Assembly (NCBI RefSeq): GCF_000143415.4
Contig: NW_003314367.1
Span: 400,598 to 464,597 of the forward strand
Source of the DNA: Selaginella moellendorffii
Lineage: Eukaryota > Streptophyta > Lycopodiopsida > Selaginellales > Selaginellaceae
DNA length: 64,000 bases
Reading direction: 5' to 3'
Each line of letters starts with the position of its first letter. Within the stretch, counting starts at the first letter, position 1. The notes beneath the pieces were generated by a model. The model was not told the origin of the DNA and did not search any database. It saw only the letters and a list, made by a program, of their open reading frames with translations. This document shows, one piece after another, positions 1 to 12,254 of this stretch. A program made the translations under genes and the position numbers.

Positions 1-2
1 TC

Positions 3-2923
<2,921 letters not shown>

Positions 2924-2979
2924 CACTTCCTCCTCCCTAATCCATTTGGAGCCCTATTTTTTGGCGACCAGTGGTGGCT

Positions 2980-3324
2980 ATGGCGGCTCTGGCGAGCTTC
3001 CTTGGCTGCTCGCCGCCGATTCCTGGCGGCCGGATGGCAACGAGGCGCGCACCGCGAAGATTTTCCTGCCGAGCTGCCGGTGGTAAGAAGAATTTGCCCA
3101 TATCTCGCGCAGGCAAGGAGCCGGAGGAGGAGAGCCGCGAGATTCTCAATGCCTTCTTCCTGGGCAAGGCATTCGCGGATGCCGTGAACGAGCGCGTGAC
3201 CAGCGCTGTGGGCGAGCTTCTCAGCCAGCTAGGGCGCCAGCAAGCGCAGCAGCAAAAGGAGATCCGGCAATTCCAGGTAGAGGATTTCGAATTCCAAGAA
3301 GATCCTTTCGTGACCAATCGATGA
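2980..3324 (+). CDS. Small predicted plastid protein of unknown function (At4g13200-like)
   Basis: Single open frame of 114 codons starting at ATG 2980 (MAALASFLGCSP...). The first 35 or so residues are rich in Ala, Arg and Ser, like a plastid transit peptide. The body contains ILNAFFLGKAFADAVNERV followed by VGELLSQLGRQQAQQQKE, which resembles from memory the uncharacterised plant chloroplast family represented by Arabidopsis At4g13200. No catalytic motif is seen; the Gln-rich stretch looks helical. It shares a 56-bp gap with the divergent coproporphyrinogen oxidase start, so the two genes probably share a promoter. The C-terminus (DFEFQEDPFVTNR) is shorter than I recall for relatives, so a spliced 3' exon cannot be excluded. 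Confidence 0.6.
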   Translation: MAALASFLGCSPPIPGGRMATRRAPRRFSCRAAGGKKNLPISRAGKEPEEESREILNAFFLGKAFADAVNERVTSAVGELLSQLGRQQAQQQKEIRQFQVEDFEFQEDPFVTNR

Positions 3325-3487
3325 CGCAGGAGGAAGTGGAAGTCCGCGCGAGAGAATCTATGTCGCAATCGGCGGCGCGCTCACGAGCAATCGAGCGAGC
3401 CAGTGATGAAAGGATTGTATAAGAAAGGGGGAAAAAAAGAGACCGTTGAGCTTTTAGGGTTCTTCGTTTAGGGTTTATAGTCAGTCG

Positions 3488-3531
3488 ATGGAATGAGCGA
3501 CGATGAAGAGGAGGATGATCCAAATCCGTGA
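3488..3531 (+). promoter_or_regulatory. Two upstream ORFs at the start of the TBC gene
   Basis: ATG 3488-3490 opens a two-codon frame ending in TGA 3494-3496. ATG 3493-3495 opens a 12-residue acidic frame (MSDDEEEDDPNP) ending at 3531. The second overlaps the presumed main start at 3503 in another frame. If the transcript starts upstream of 3488, these would lower translation from 3503. The acidic peptide looks protein-like, so an unrecognised splice joining it to the TBC frame is an alternative. Confidence 0.4.
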
Positions 3532-4995
3532 CCTGCATTGTTTCACCGTCGATGTGTGCGCCGAGGACGCCGCAGTGGTGGAGCGAGTCAAGGATCGAGT
3601 GCGCGAGCGCGGGCGGCAATGGTGGGAGCTGGAAGCGAGCAAGGGCGCCGCCTGGTATCTCCATTGCCAGGCGCAGCAATCCCTTTCTTTCATCGCGGCA
3701 TTCAATGCCATACAGCTGAGAATGCTCATCAGGAAAGGGATCCCCCCGCAGCTCCGCCCCAGGATTTGGCTCTTCCTCTCCGGCGCCGCCAAGAAGAGAT
3801 CCACTGTTCCACACAGCTATTACAAGGATCTCGTCGATGCTGTTCGCGACAAAACGACTGCTGCCACTCGCCAGATCGATCACGTAAGATCTCTCTCGGG
3901 ATTTTTCCAGTGACTTTGTTAAGCTCCTCTTTTCTTATCCAGGACTTGGATAGAACGTTTCCAACGCACCCATGGCTCAGCTCTCCGGCTGGCCAGCAGA
4001 CGCTCCGGCGAGTGTTGGTGGCTTACTCCTTTCGTGATTCGCGAGTTGGATACTGTCAGGTAAATCGCTAGCTTCGGTATTTTTCTTCTGTGTTGCTCAG
4101 GCACGCGTCCATCCAGGGAATGAATTTTGTGGCAGGATTACTGCTCGTGGTCATGAAAACCGAAGAGGACGCGTTCTGGATGCTGGCTGTGCTGCTGGAG
4201 AACGTCTTGCTTTCGGACACTTACTCGGACAATCTGTATGGATGCCACATCGAGCAGCGAGTATTCAAAGAGCTCTTGAGAAAGAAATGCACGAGGTTGG
4301 GTTTTTTTCATGTTAAGGAACTGCTTAAGTTGTTCTTCTGTTTCTAGGCTGGCGCTTCATTTTGAGGCGATGGATTTTGATGTGTCGCTGCTAACAACCG
4401 AATGGTTTCTGTGCCTTTTTGCGAAAACACTACCATCGGAGGTAACACTCCGTGTTTGCTTTGGTCTGCGCTTGTGGTTACAGCTTCTCTTTCAGACAAC
4501 AATGAGAATTTGGGACGTTCTCTTCAATGAGGGAGCAAAAGTGCTATTCAGATTTGCTTTGGGCATCTTAAAGGTCTGAAATTTGATTTTGCTTTTGTTT
4601 TTTGTTTGTCACGAGCATTAATGTGTATCATGAATTCTTACAGATGAAGGAGGAAGAACTTCTGCCCATGAAACATGCGGATGAATTGGTCAAGGTTGTG
4701 CAAGACTTTGCAAGACGGACGTTTGATCCGGATGTGCTGTTTAAGGTTGATCTCTTACAGTGTGACTGCCTTGAGCAAACATGCGTGACACGTTGTTTCA
4801 GGTTGCTTTTGACAAGGTGGGATCTATGACAATGCAAACCATTGACAAGCATCGAAGGAAACAACAGCCGGCTGTGATGGCAGAGCTCGCAGGAAGATCC
4901 CAGCGAATTATGTAAGTTTCTTTTCTTTCTTCTCTATATTCTAAACAAACACGAACTGTTATTTCCGGACTGACAGGAGTTCCTCTTGGAAGTGA
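3503..4995 (+). CDS. TBC-domain Rab GTPase-activating protein
   Basis: Eight exons: 3503-3883, 3943-4059, 4117-4295, 4348-4441, 4496-4573, 4644-4745, 4802-4911, 4977-4995. The product has the Tre-2/Bub2/Cdc16 fold signatures in order: LIRKGIPPQLRPRIWLFLSGA near residue 75, then VGYCQGMNFVAGLLL (the Gln-finger block, YCQG), EEDAFWMLAVLLE, LALHFEAMDFDVSLLTTEWFLCLFAKTLP, and TTMRIWDVLFNEG. These domains stimulate GTP hydrolysis by Rab proteins at membranes. The Arg of the catalytic 'IxxDxxR' block maps to the DLDRTFPTHPW segment. The closest animal shape is the TBC1D2/GRTP1 group. Start choice is uncertain because of two upstream ATGs. The stop lies 12 bp from the stop of the convergent XTH gene. 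Confidence 0.9.
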
Positions 4996-5007
4996 GTCGC
5001 TGTGTGT

Positions 5008-5998
5008 TTACCAAGGCGAGAGCTGGCATTCCTTTGGGGGGACTGGATAGCGTTTGGCATCAGTGCAGTAGTCGTAGATGAGAAAGTTCTTCTGCACCCA
5101 CAGATAGGAACTCCGCTGCGAAGGGCTCAGTGTCCAGGATCCAGGCTGATCCCACCACTTCTCCCAAGTGGTGGTAATGCACAGAGGGAAGGGATCACTC
5201 CACGGACACGAATCCAAGTTGTAGCTGCCAATCTCGGCCAGGAAGGGTGCAGAGTTCCAGTCGATCTTGTCCAGGCCTCCTCGGGTCGCCCAGTTGTCCC
5301 CATTCCAAATGCTTCCAAAGACATACATTGGCTGCGAAGGATAGATGGTCGTCGGAGTGTTCCGTAGAACTCGAACAGGAATGGAGTCGACAAAGAAGCT
5401 GATAGATGGATGAAACAAGGAAAGAGAATGGATCAAAGTTTTTCATGGGCTTGGTGGTTGTGAGGCCAGAATTACTTACACGATCTGGTGCCGGTTCCAG
5501 AGGAAGGCATAGGTGTGGAAGTCTTTGGCAGGATCAAACCAGAGGGAGTAGCGCGTCTCTCGTGATCCGACACCGTTGACGAAGATGTTGGTGTGGAGGA
5601 TGTATGGCTGGCCGGACTTGTTTCCCAGGAACTCAAAGTCCAATTCGTCGTGGTTGGAAGATGTCGACGAGAGATACAAGGTGGTGACCACTCCGGCTGA
5701 ATTGTTGGGGACGAGCTTCATGCGTACACTCAGGTAGCCAAACTTGTACCTTTCATACGATTGGAAAGCCGATCCTAGCAGACACGCACAGATAAAATTG
5801 ATGGATTTGATCGTGAGTTTGCTTACCAGATGATTTGTCGAGGACCATTTGCATCGACTGGCCGTTGTTGGTCTCTCGGACGTGGTCCTTTCCCCAGATC
5901 ACCTTGAAGTGCTGGTTCCATCGAGGATTAGCAGCAGTGACGAGCTGGATCACACACAGGAGCGCTGTCACCAGGCTCACGAAGGATCTCGTTGTCAT
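5008..5998 (-). CDS. XTH: Xyloglucan endotransglucosylase/hydrolase (GH16)
   Basis: Three exons on the minus strand: 5827-5998, 5480-5774, 5398-5008, giving 285 residues, the usual XTH length. ATG at 5998 starts a hydrophobic signal peptide ([22 protein letters not shown]) ending before ANPRWNQ. The active-site block is [10 protein letters not shown], with the ExDxE catalytic glutamates; the usual Ile is Leu here. It is followed by an N-glycosylation sequon NKSG, as in most XTHs. The C-terminal XET domain carries the expected cysteines ([15 protein letters not shown]...PPKEC). The enzyme cuts and rejoins xyloglucan chains in the cell wall. The stop (TAA, 5010-5008) is 12 bp from the stop of the TBC gene on the other strand, so the 3' UTRs must overlap. 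Confidence 0.96.
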
Positions 5999-6849
5999 AG
6001 TGATGGAGACGAAGAACAAGCAGTAGTGATTTTGTGATGGCTGGTAGAGGAAAGATTGTAGTTTAGGACAAGCATTATATATGGAGGGTCGTGGGTCATG
6101 ATCATCACGTTAAAACCACCCTGGCCACGACTTTTATTGACCATAGTTATACCTTTTAGTGATAGAAGGTATGAAGCGCTCAAATAAGACGATGGAGTCT
6201 ATTGCAGCTTTCTAGACCTGGCCACACTGTCTAGTTGCTTGGTCGTTTGCAAGTCTAGTACCGTTTGAGACTGATTCCTTCCTCATGTTCCAATTTGATG
6301 ACTCATTGGAGTGTAGCCATGTTGTAATAGGATTTAGAACACCAACCAGTAATAGACAGGGTCACTTGGAACATTACAAAGAATATTATAAAGAGTTGGC
6401 TTTGAGCTGCTAAGTAACACTCTGCAGTGGGAGCCTATCACATACAATGAGGAGAGTTGTCAGCTTTGACTGCATAGTCAACATGAGTTGATTGAGTATA
6501 ATGTTTATTAAAGGAATTTGAAAGTTGAGTTATGCAAGGTTTTTTTAATAGATAAAAGTGTTGCAAAAGAAGCTATTATAATCTCTTGAATTTAGACTTC
6601 CTATGAATTCACCCAATCTAATATTATTCAAACCAAAGACATTTAAACCTAAGTATCCAAAGATGTTTAACCGATTGGAAAAAGAAGTGCATTTCTATTT
6701 ATGGATTTTTTCCTTCTATATTTAAATCTTTATAAATTATCCCTTGAGTTCTCTTTGGTTGCTTATAAACCACAATGCTTTTCTACAAATTCATGCCCTT
6801 ATGAATGAAAGTTAAGAGTCACAATTCTCCCACTCTCTTCACACCCTAC
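5999..6849. other. AT-rich intergenic stretch upstream of XTH
   Basis: No coding frame of note. This holds the presumed XTH promoter and then AT-rich sequence up to the first retroelement LTR. No tRNA or structured RNA was recognised. Confidence 0.6.
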
Positions 6850-8239
6850 TATAAGACACAAATCATTAATCCCAAAAATAGAGCAGAAAGAGTGTTATAT
6901 AGTAGTAGTTAAAGTGGAAATTTAACAAGTGTAACATATTTTGACCAAAGCTTTGACTTGAAAAGTCAAGAGTGGGAGTGGAACTCCAAACAAAGTACTC
7001 GAGGAATTATTACAAAGCAATTGGTGAATGATTCTCTAAAAAGGGACACAAAAAGGACTAACATATGGTAAGTGTTATGATATATGGAAGTGTTAAGATT
7101 GAGTCTGAGAAAGAGTTTGAGATGGAGTCCAAGAAGGAGTCTGAGAAAGAGTCTAAGACCAAGACTAAGATCCGGACCGAGACTGAGACTGAGACTGAGA
7201 TTGAGACCGAGACCAAGACTAAGACTGAGATTGAAACTGAAACCAAGTCCAAGGGTGAAAGCCTAAAACAATCGTCTCCCAAACCCTAAAGGGTTTGGTG
7301 AGTTCCAAAAAGATAGTAGGGGGAAGACTCAAATAGAACTAGTTTAGTTAGGAAAGGTTAATGTGACCAAGAAAGGTTATACCTATATGGTTGGTGATGA
7401 TATAACCATTGAAGAGTCTAATGCTAAAGTGAACAGGGATGGGAAATGGGGTAATTTGGTGAAGTGTTCAAAAGCCAACTTAAACTTCCCTGAGAGATCA
7501 AATGGTCAATACTCCTAATCCAAGTGTAGGTGGTATTACCTACTTGGATACTTGGTATGCCTCATTGGAATTTTGCTCTAGCCATATGGCTAGAGCAACT
7601 AAAGGTGGAAGGTGGGGAGAGTACTTATGAGGCTTGTGTAGGGCCACGGTGTTTCAAATTGTTATCTAAAAGTCCTAAACTATGGAAAGGAAAAGGAACA
7701 ATCTTCTTGTGTAGTGACTAAGGATATGATCACCTAGTGAAGAAGTCCCAGAGGTTAGTGGGATTTAGTGGTTGGGCATTTAGGCCCTAACCCAATAGTA
7801 GTGTTGGTGAGCACGATTGTGGATGGAGAGGGACTTAATGAAGATTAAAGAAGGGATATTGGGGAAGGGTGTTCTTTATGTCTTTGGTTATCCTAAGGAT
7901 GCTAAAATGTGGTCTTGAGATAACCACTCATGGACAAATGGCCTAGCCTTTGAGAGATGGGACTATGGCACATGTGGTCTTGGACTACCAATGAGATAAA
8001 GGTATAAGTTAATATAATAGGTTGAGATGTCAATAGTACCTTTGGAGTGTTTGTCATGGGATCAAACACATGGAACACTTGGATTAAGTGCAAAGGTTGA
8101 ATGGTATAGATGCTATTTATAGGGCTAACATATCTCTAAGTTAAGAATAAAAATTATTGAGGTTGTGAGTGAAATTCCTCCAAATGGTTAAAGATGTGGT
8201 TAAATAACTAAAGTATAATGGAAAATTTAATCACTTACA
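6850..8239 (+). repeat. Element A 5' LTR, family 1, old copy
   Basis: About 1.39 kb. It aligns along its length with the younger family-1 LTR at 8693-10529 but is much more AT-rich; many C-to-T and G-to-A changes fit long exposure to cytosine methylation. It begins TATAAGACAC (mutated TGTGAGACAC), includes a short degenerate minisatellite at about 7090-7250, and ends ATCACTTACA at 8239, directly before a primer-binding site. Confidence 0.8.
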
Positions 8240-8692
8240 ACTTGGTATCAGAGCTATTCCTTAGTTTGACCTATATTGGTGGTCAAGTATATCACTATTC
8301 GATATTGGCATTAAAAGGTCCCAGGAGTGGGTTTATCTTTAAGGAATAGCATATTAAAAGGGCATGACTGTCCACTTGGGTTCATACTTGAGTGTATAGG
8401 CAATGTGATGGATAGCAAAGGGTTAATAAAAGAATGACTTTAGGATCTTGGGAAAAGTAAAAGGTTTTCCTCAGAAAGTTGAGGATGTGATCCATATAAG
8501 TGTTTGACTTAGCAAATTGGTTAATGTAGTTGTGGTAAACAACTATAATTGGGATCACAAAAAAAAAAAAAATCTGAGACAATAAAGGAGTCACAAAATT
8601 ATCTTTATATCGTTTGTGCTAATAAATTTGAGACTAAAGTTAATGATTGTGAAAAGTCAAATATGGATGAGGATATATATCCTTGAAATGGT
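8240..8692 (+). mobile_element. Element A internal sequence, 5' segment
   Basis: Non-coding here. It aligns with the 5' internal part of B (minus strand, about 18515 down to 18060). It is cut at ATGGT by solo LTR S1 and continues at 10530 with ATGGT again. Confidence 0.8.
8243..8254 (+). other. Primer-binding site for initiator tRNA-Met (element A)
   Basis: TGGTATCAGAGC, the classic sequence complementary to the 3' end of initiator tRNA-Met, three bases after the LTR end. It primes minus-strand DNA synthesis in LTR elements and fixes the plus orientation of A. Confidence 0.9.
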
Positions 8693-10529
8693 TGTGAGAC
8701 ACAAAATCCCTAGGCCCCAAAGTGGAGCCAAAAGGGTGCCACGTGGTACTAGCTGAAGCGAAAGCCAAACGAGCGTAACACGTTTGGACTAAAAGCTCCG
8801 ACTTGAAAAGGTCAAGAGTGGGAGTGGAACTCCCAACGAAGTGCTCGAGGAATGAGCACGAAGCGAGCAATAAGCAAGGCTCCAAAAAGGGACCCAAAAT
8901 GACCAACACATGACATATGGAAGTGTTTGAGATGGACCTGAGTTGGAGTCCGAAGTGGAGTCCGAGAGGGACCCGAGTTGGAGTCCGAAGTGGAGTTCGA
9001 GAGGGACCCGAGTTGGAGTCCGAAATGGAGTTCGAGAAGGACCCCGAGATGGAGTCCGAGATGGACCCGAGATGGACACGAGATGGGACCCGAGAAGGGA
9101 CCCGAGATGGACCCGAGATAGAGTCCGAGATGGAGTCCGAGATGGACCTGAGATGGACCCGAGATGGAGTCCGAGATGGAGTCCGAGATGGACTCGAGAT
9201 GGAGTTCGAGATGGACCCGAGATGGAGTCCGAGATGGACCCGAGATGGAGTCCGAGATGGAGTCCGAGATGGACCTGAGATAGAGTCCGAGATGGAGTCC
9301 GAGATGGACCCGAGATGGAGTCCGAGATGGACCCGAGATGGAGTCCGAGATGGAGTCCGAGATGGACCTGAGATGGAGTCCGAGATGGAACTGAGACCGA
9401 GACCGAGACTGAGTCCGAGTCCGAAACTGGGACCGAGACCAAGTCCGAGTCCGAGTTCGAGCCCGAGTCCAAGTCCGAATACTAATATAGGCAGTTGGGT
9501 GAAAGCCCAAAGCGATCGTCCCCCAGGGGGGGGGGGGGGGGGGGGCTGCGGGGGGTTCCAAAAGTATAGTAGGGAGAGTGTGGGGCTTGGAGCCCAGTGG
9601 AGCTAGTTTGGCCAGGAAAGGCCAGTTTGGCCCAGGAAAGGCCAGTTGGGCCCAGGAAGGCCAGACCCAGTGTTGGGTGATGAGCTGACCACTGGGAAGT
9701 CCAAGATTAGAGTGAATACGGACCGACAAGCGGGGTAGCTTGGTGAAGTGTTCAAAAGCTGGCTCTAGTTCCCCCGGGAGATCGACTGGCTGATGCTCCC
9801 AGTCCAAGTGTGGGTGGCACTACCTACTTGGATACCTGTCGTGGCTCAACGGAACCTCGCTCTAAGCCCATGGCTAGAGCACCTAAAGGCGAAAGGCGGG
9901 GAAAGTACCCATGAGGCTTGCGTAAGGCCACGGTGTTCCGAAATGTTGTTCCAAAGGCCCAGACTGTGGAAAGGAAGAGGAATAGTCCTCTTGTGTAGTG
10001 ATCAAGGATACAGTCGTGCGGGGAGGAAGTCCCAGAGGATTGTGGGACTTAGTAGTCGGGCCGGTGGGCCTTGATCCAGTGGCAGTGTTAGTGAACACGG
10101 CCAAGGACAGAGAGGGATTTGGTGGGGACCAAAAAGGAGATATTGGGGAAGGTTATTCCCCATGTCTGGGGGCATCCTAAGGATGCTAAGGAGTGGATCT
10201 GGGATGACCACTCATGGACGGATGGCCCAGTCTTGGAGAGACGGGATTGCAATGCTGGTGGTGTTGGACCACCGATGTGACCAAGGTGATTGGGCATGGC
10301 CTAGCGTAACGGGCTGGTATGTTGGTGGTGCCTTGGGGTGTCAGTCATAGGACCGGACACGTGGAGCACTTGGACCAAGTGCTAAGGTTGAGTGGCACGG
10401 ATGCCATTCTCGGGGCTATCAAGCCCCAAGTCCCAAATTGGACTTTAGGAGGTTGTGAAAGAGACTCCTCCAAGTGGTTGGAGATGTGGTTAAGTGACTA
10501 AAGTAGAATGGAAAAATTAATCGCTTACA
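8693..10529 (+). repeat. Solo LTR S1, family 1
   Basis: A 1837-bp LTR from TGTGAGACAC to CGCTTACA with perfect 5-bp target duplications ATGGT (8688-8692 and 10530-10534). Removing it restores the element A internal sequence seen uninterrupted in B. It contains the minisatellite (about 8925-9480) and a 20-G run at 9526-9545. No internal sequence or second LTR accompanies it, so it is a solo LTR left by unequal recombination. Confidence 0.92.
8925..9480 (+). repeat. 11/12-bp minisatellite inside LTR S1
   Basis: Alternating units GAGATGGAGTCC and GAGATGGACCC (with GAGTTGGAGTCC variants at the left edge), ending in hexamer-like GAGTCC/GAGACC runs. The array lacks stops in several frames on both strands, which creates long spurious ORFs. 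Confidence 0.93.
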
Positions 10530-10534
10530 ATGGT

Positions 10535-11225
10535 AGTTAGAGCTACTTTTAATAAAGGTCAAAACAACCCAAGGAATTGAAGGCTGTATTCAAAGGATGA
10601 GTTGGTGTTCTTATTATATGGAAAGATAGTTCTATGGGGCAAAATTTACCTATATAGAATAAAGGATAATCAAGTGTTGGAATAACACTTGTAAAAGTGG
10701 TCCTTGTGAATAGGATGGGAATACAAAAAATTGAATTCAAGTGTGATAACAACCCAAAATTAGCTAGGAGGCTAGAACTGGGATGCCAGATTAACAAAGT
10801 CCAAAAGCTGGATGACTTAGTAGAGTCAAGGGACAGTCCAAAGGTTTAGAGGAATCCTATTTGGATGGAGGTGTACTATATACTTTACAAAGGACTGAGA
10901 GGATCATAAGATCTAAATATGAGAACAATGGGTATTTCATTGATGGCAAAATATGCCATACTAAAGTCGTGGAAAGGTGTTCACAGAAGAAAGGAACTTT
11001 GGCAAGGAGTTGTATGTGAACACTGTATTATAATACTTATTGATAGTTAGCATGAGAGATGACTATTATTGTCTTGGCAAAGACTTAACATAAGTGGGAA
11101 GTGCCATGAGGGCAAATTTATAGAGCCGATGGTGTGGAGACACCAAAGGTTCCAAAATATGATACTTTAAGGTCAAGTTGATTAGTTCATAAAAACCCCT
11201 TACCAAAGGAATCCCAATGGAATTG
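10535..11225 (+). mobile_element. Element A internal sequence, middle segment
   Basis: Aligns with B internal sequence (minus strand, about 18060 to 16900). No coding frame. It ends in AATTG (11221-11225), the left target duplication of element C. Confidence 0.8.
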
Positions 11226-12254
11226 TGTTGCAAATGTGACTTCGGGTATCAAAAGTTACCTGTTGGCCAATCCTTACGGACACTGTTTCTATACTGCCAC
11301 GATGCTAGGAGGTCGGTATTGCTGCACCCATTATTAGTTCCCATTTGAGTTAGTTGAGAAACTAGTCAATAAACATGCACTTAAATTGGATAAACATAAG
11401 GTAGGAACCCTATGTGTTTCTTGTTGAGCATATTTGGCCTAGTTTGAGAAACTTGTGTCATTAGCTTGCACTTGTTAGTATCAAGAACCCCTGCAATATT
11501 AAGACTACTCCAATATTGTTAGATGATAGCTTACCGTCTCTGCCAAACACCCTCACTATTATGCCCTTTGTGTTAGTTTCATTTTGGTCCTAAATGCTAT
11601 ATATGGAAAGTGTCTAGATTTGCTCATTTGGCATATTTACGGAATGTAGAGATTGTTCTGAACACAATAGTGTTTATCCCATGTCCAAATTTCGCAATCT
11701 AAAGACATTCCATATTTAGTAAGTTTTGAGCTTGTTTCAGATACTAACTCCCAGTACTAAGGGAGGCTTGGGGTGAAAGCCCAAAATGTGTGTTCTTCAA
11801 GGGGGGGGGCTATAGGGGGTTCCAAATGTATAGTAGGGATAGTGGGTGGGTCGGGTATGGCTGACCAACCTGAGGCATAGTCTAGCTCCCGTTTGCATGC
11901 TTGTCTTTGTTTTGCGTCCAGTTTGGGTCTAAGCCCAAGTTCCACACCATGCTAGCTAGTGGAGTATTCATATCCTTGCATTAGGCCGCCAGTATGCCGA
12001 AATAATGCCAGACTCTGTTTGGCTCCATTTTGCATGCTGGTCCTGACATTGGGATGCTGGATACTCTAGGACTGTTCCAAGTTACTCCGTGTTCCTGTCC
12101 CTTTGCTCCTTGGGCTGTATGTTCGGGAGTCTTTCTGTGCTCCAATGCCATCGCTCCTTGGCTTCCATGCTTGGGAGTTTGGCACCATTCCTTCATTCAG
12201 CAGCCTAAGGCCCTAAAACTCAAGTTCTGCACCACTGTCCTTTGGACATGTGAC
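11226..12254 (+). repeat. Element C 5' LTR, left part
   Basis: Aligns with solo LTR S2 read on the minus strand (from 23568 downward). Contains the GGTGAAAGCCCAAAA...poly-G...TTCCAAATGTATAGTAGGG module at about 11771-11840. Interrupted at GTGAC (12250-12254) by element B; the rest resumes at 20300. Confidence 0.82.

Noticed and set aside
8925-9480. Regularly repeated units that could look like a CRISPR array
   Set aside because: Units are 11-12 bp and contiguous, with no unique spacers, inside a plant LTR.
8789-9606. Long open frames (up to 331 codons) on both strands over the LTR minisatellite
   Set aside because: They come from stop-free short tandem repeats open on both strands. The peptides are monotonous RDGVRDGPEMES-type or SRTPSRVHLG-type, and the same occurs at 13.0-14.1 and 19.2-20.3 kb. 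No start context or domain supports translation.
10530-10550. Apparent degenerate primer-binding site (ATGGTAGTTAGAGC) after solo LTR S1
   Set aside because: ATGGT is the target duplication and the rest continues the element A interior; the matching B sequence proves it.
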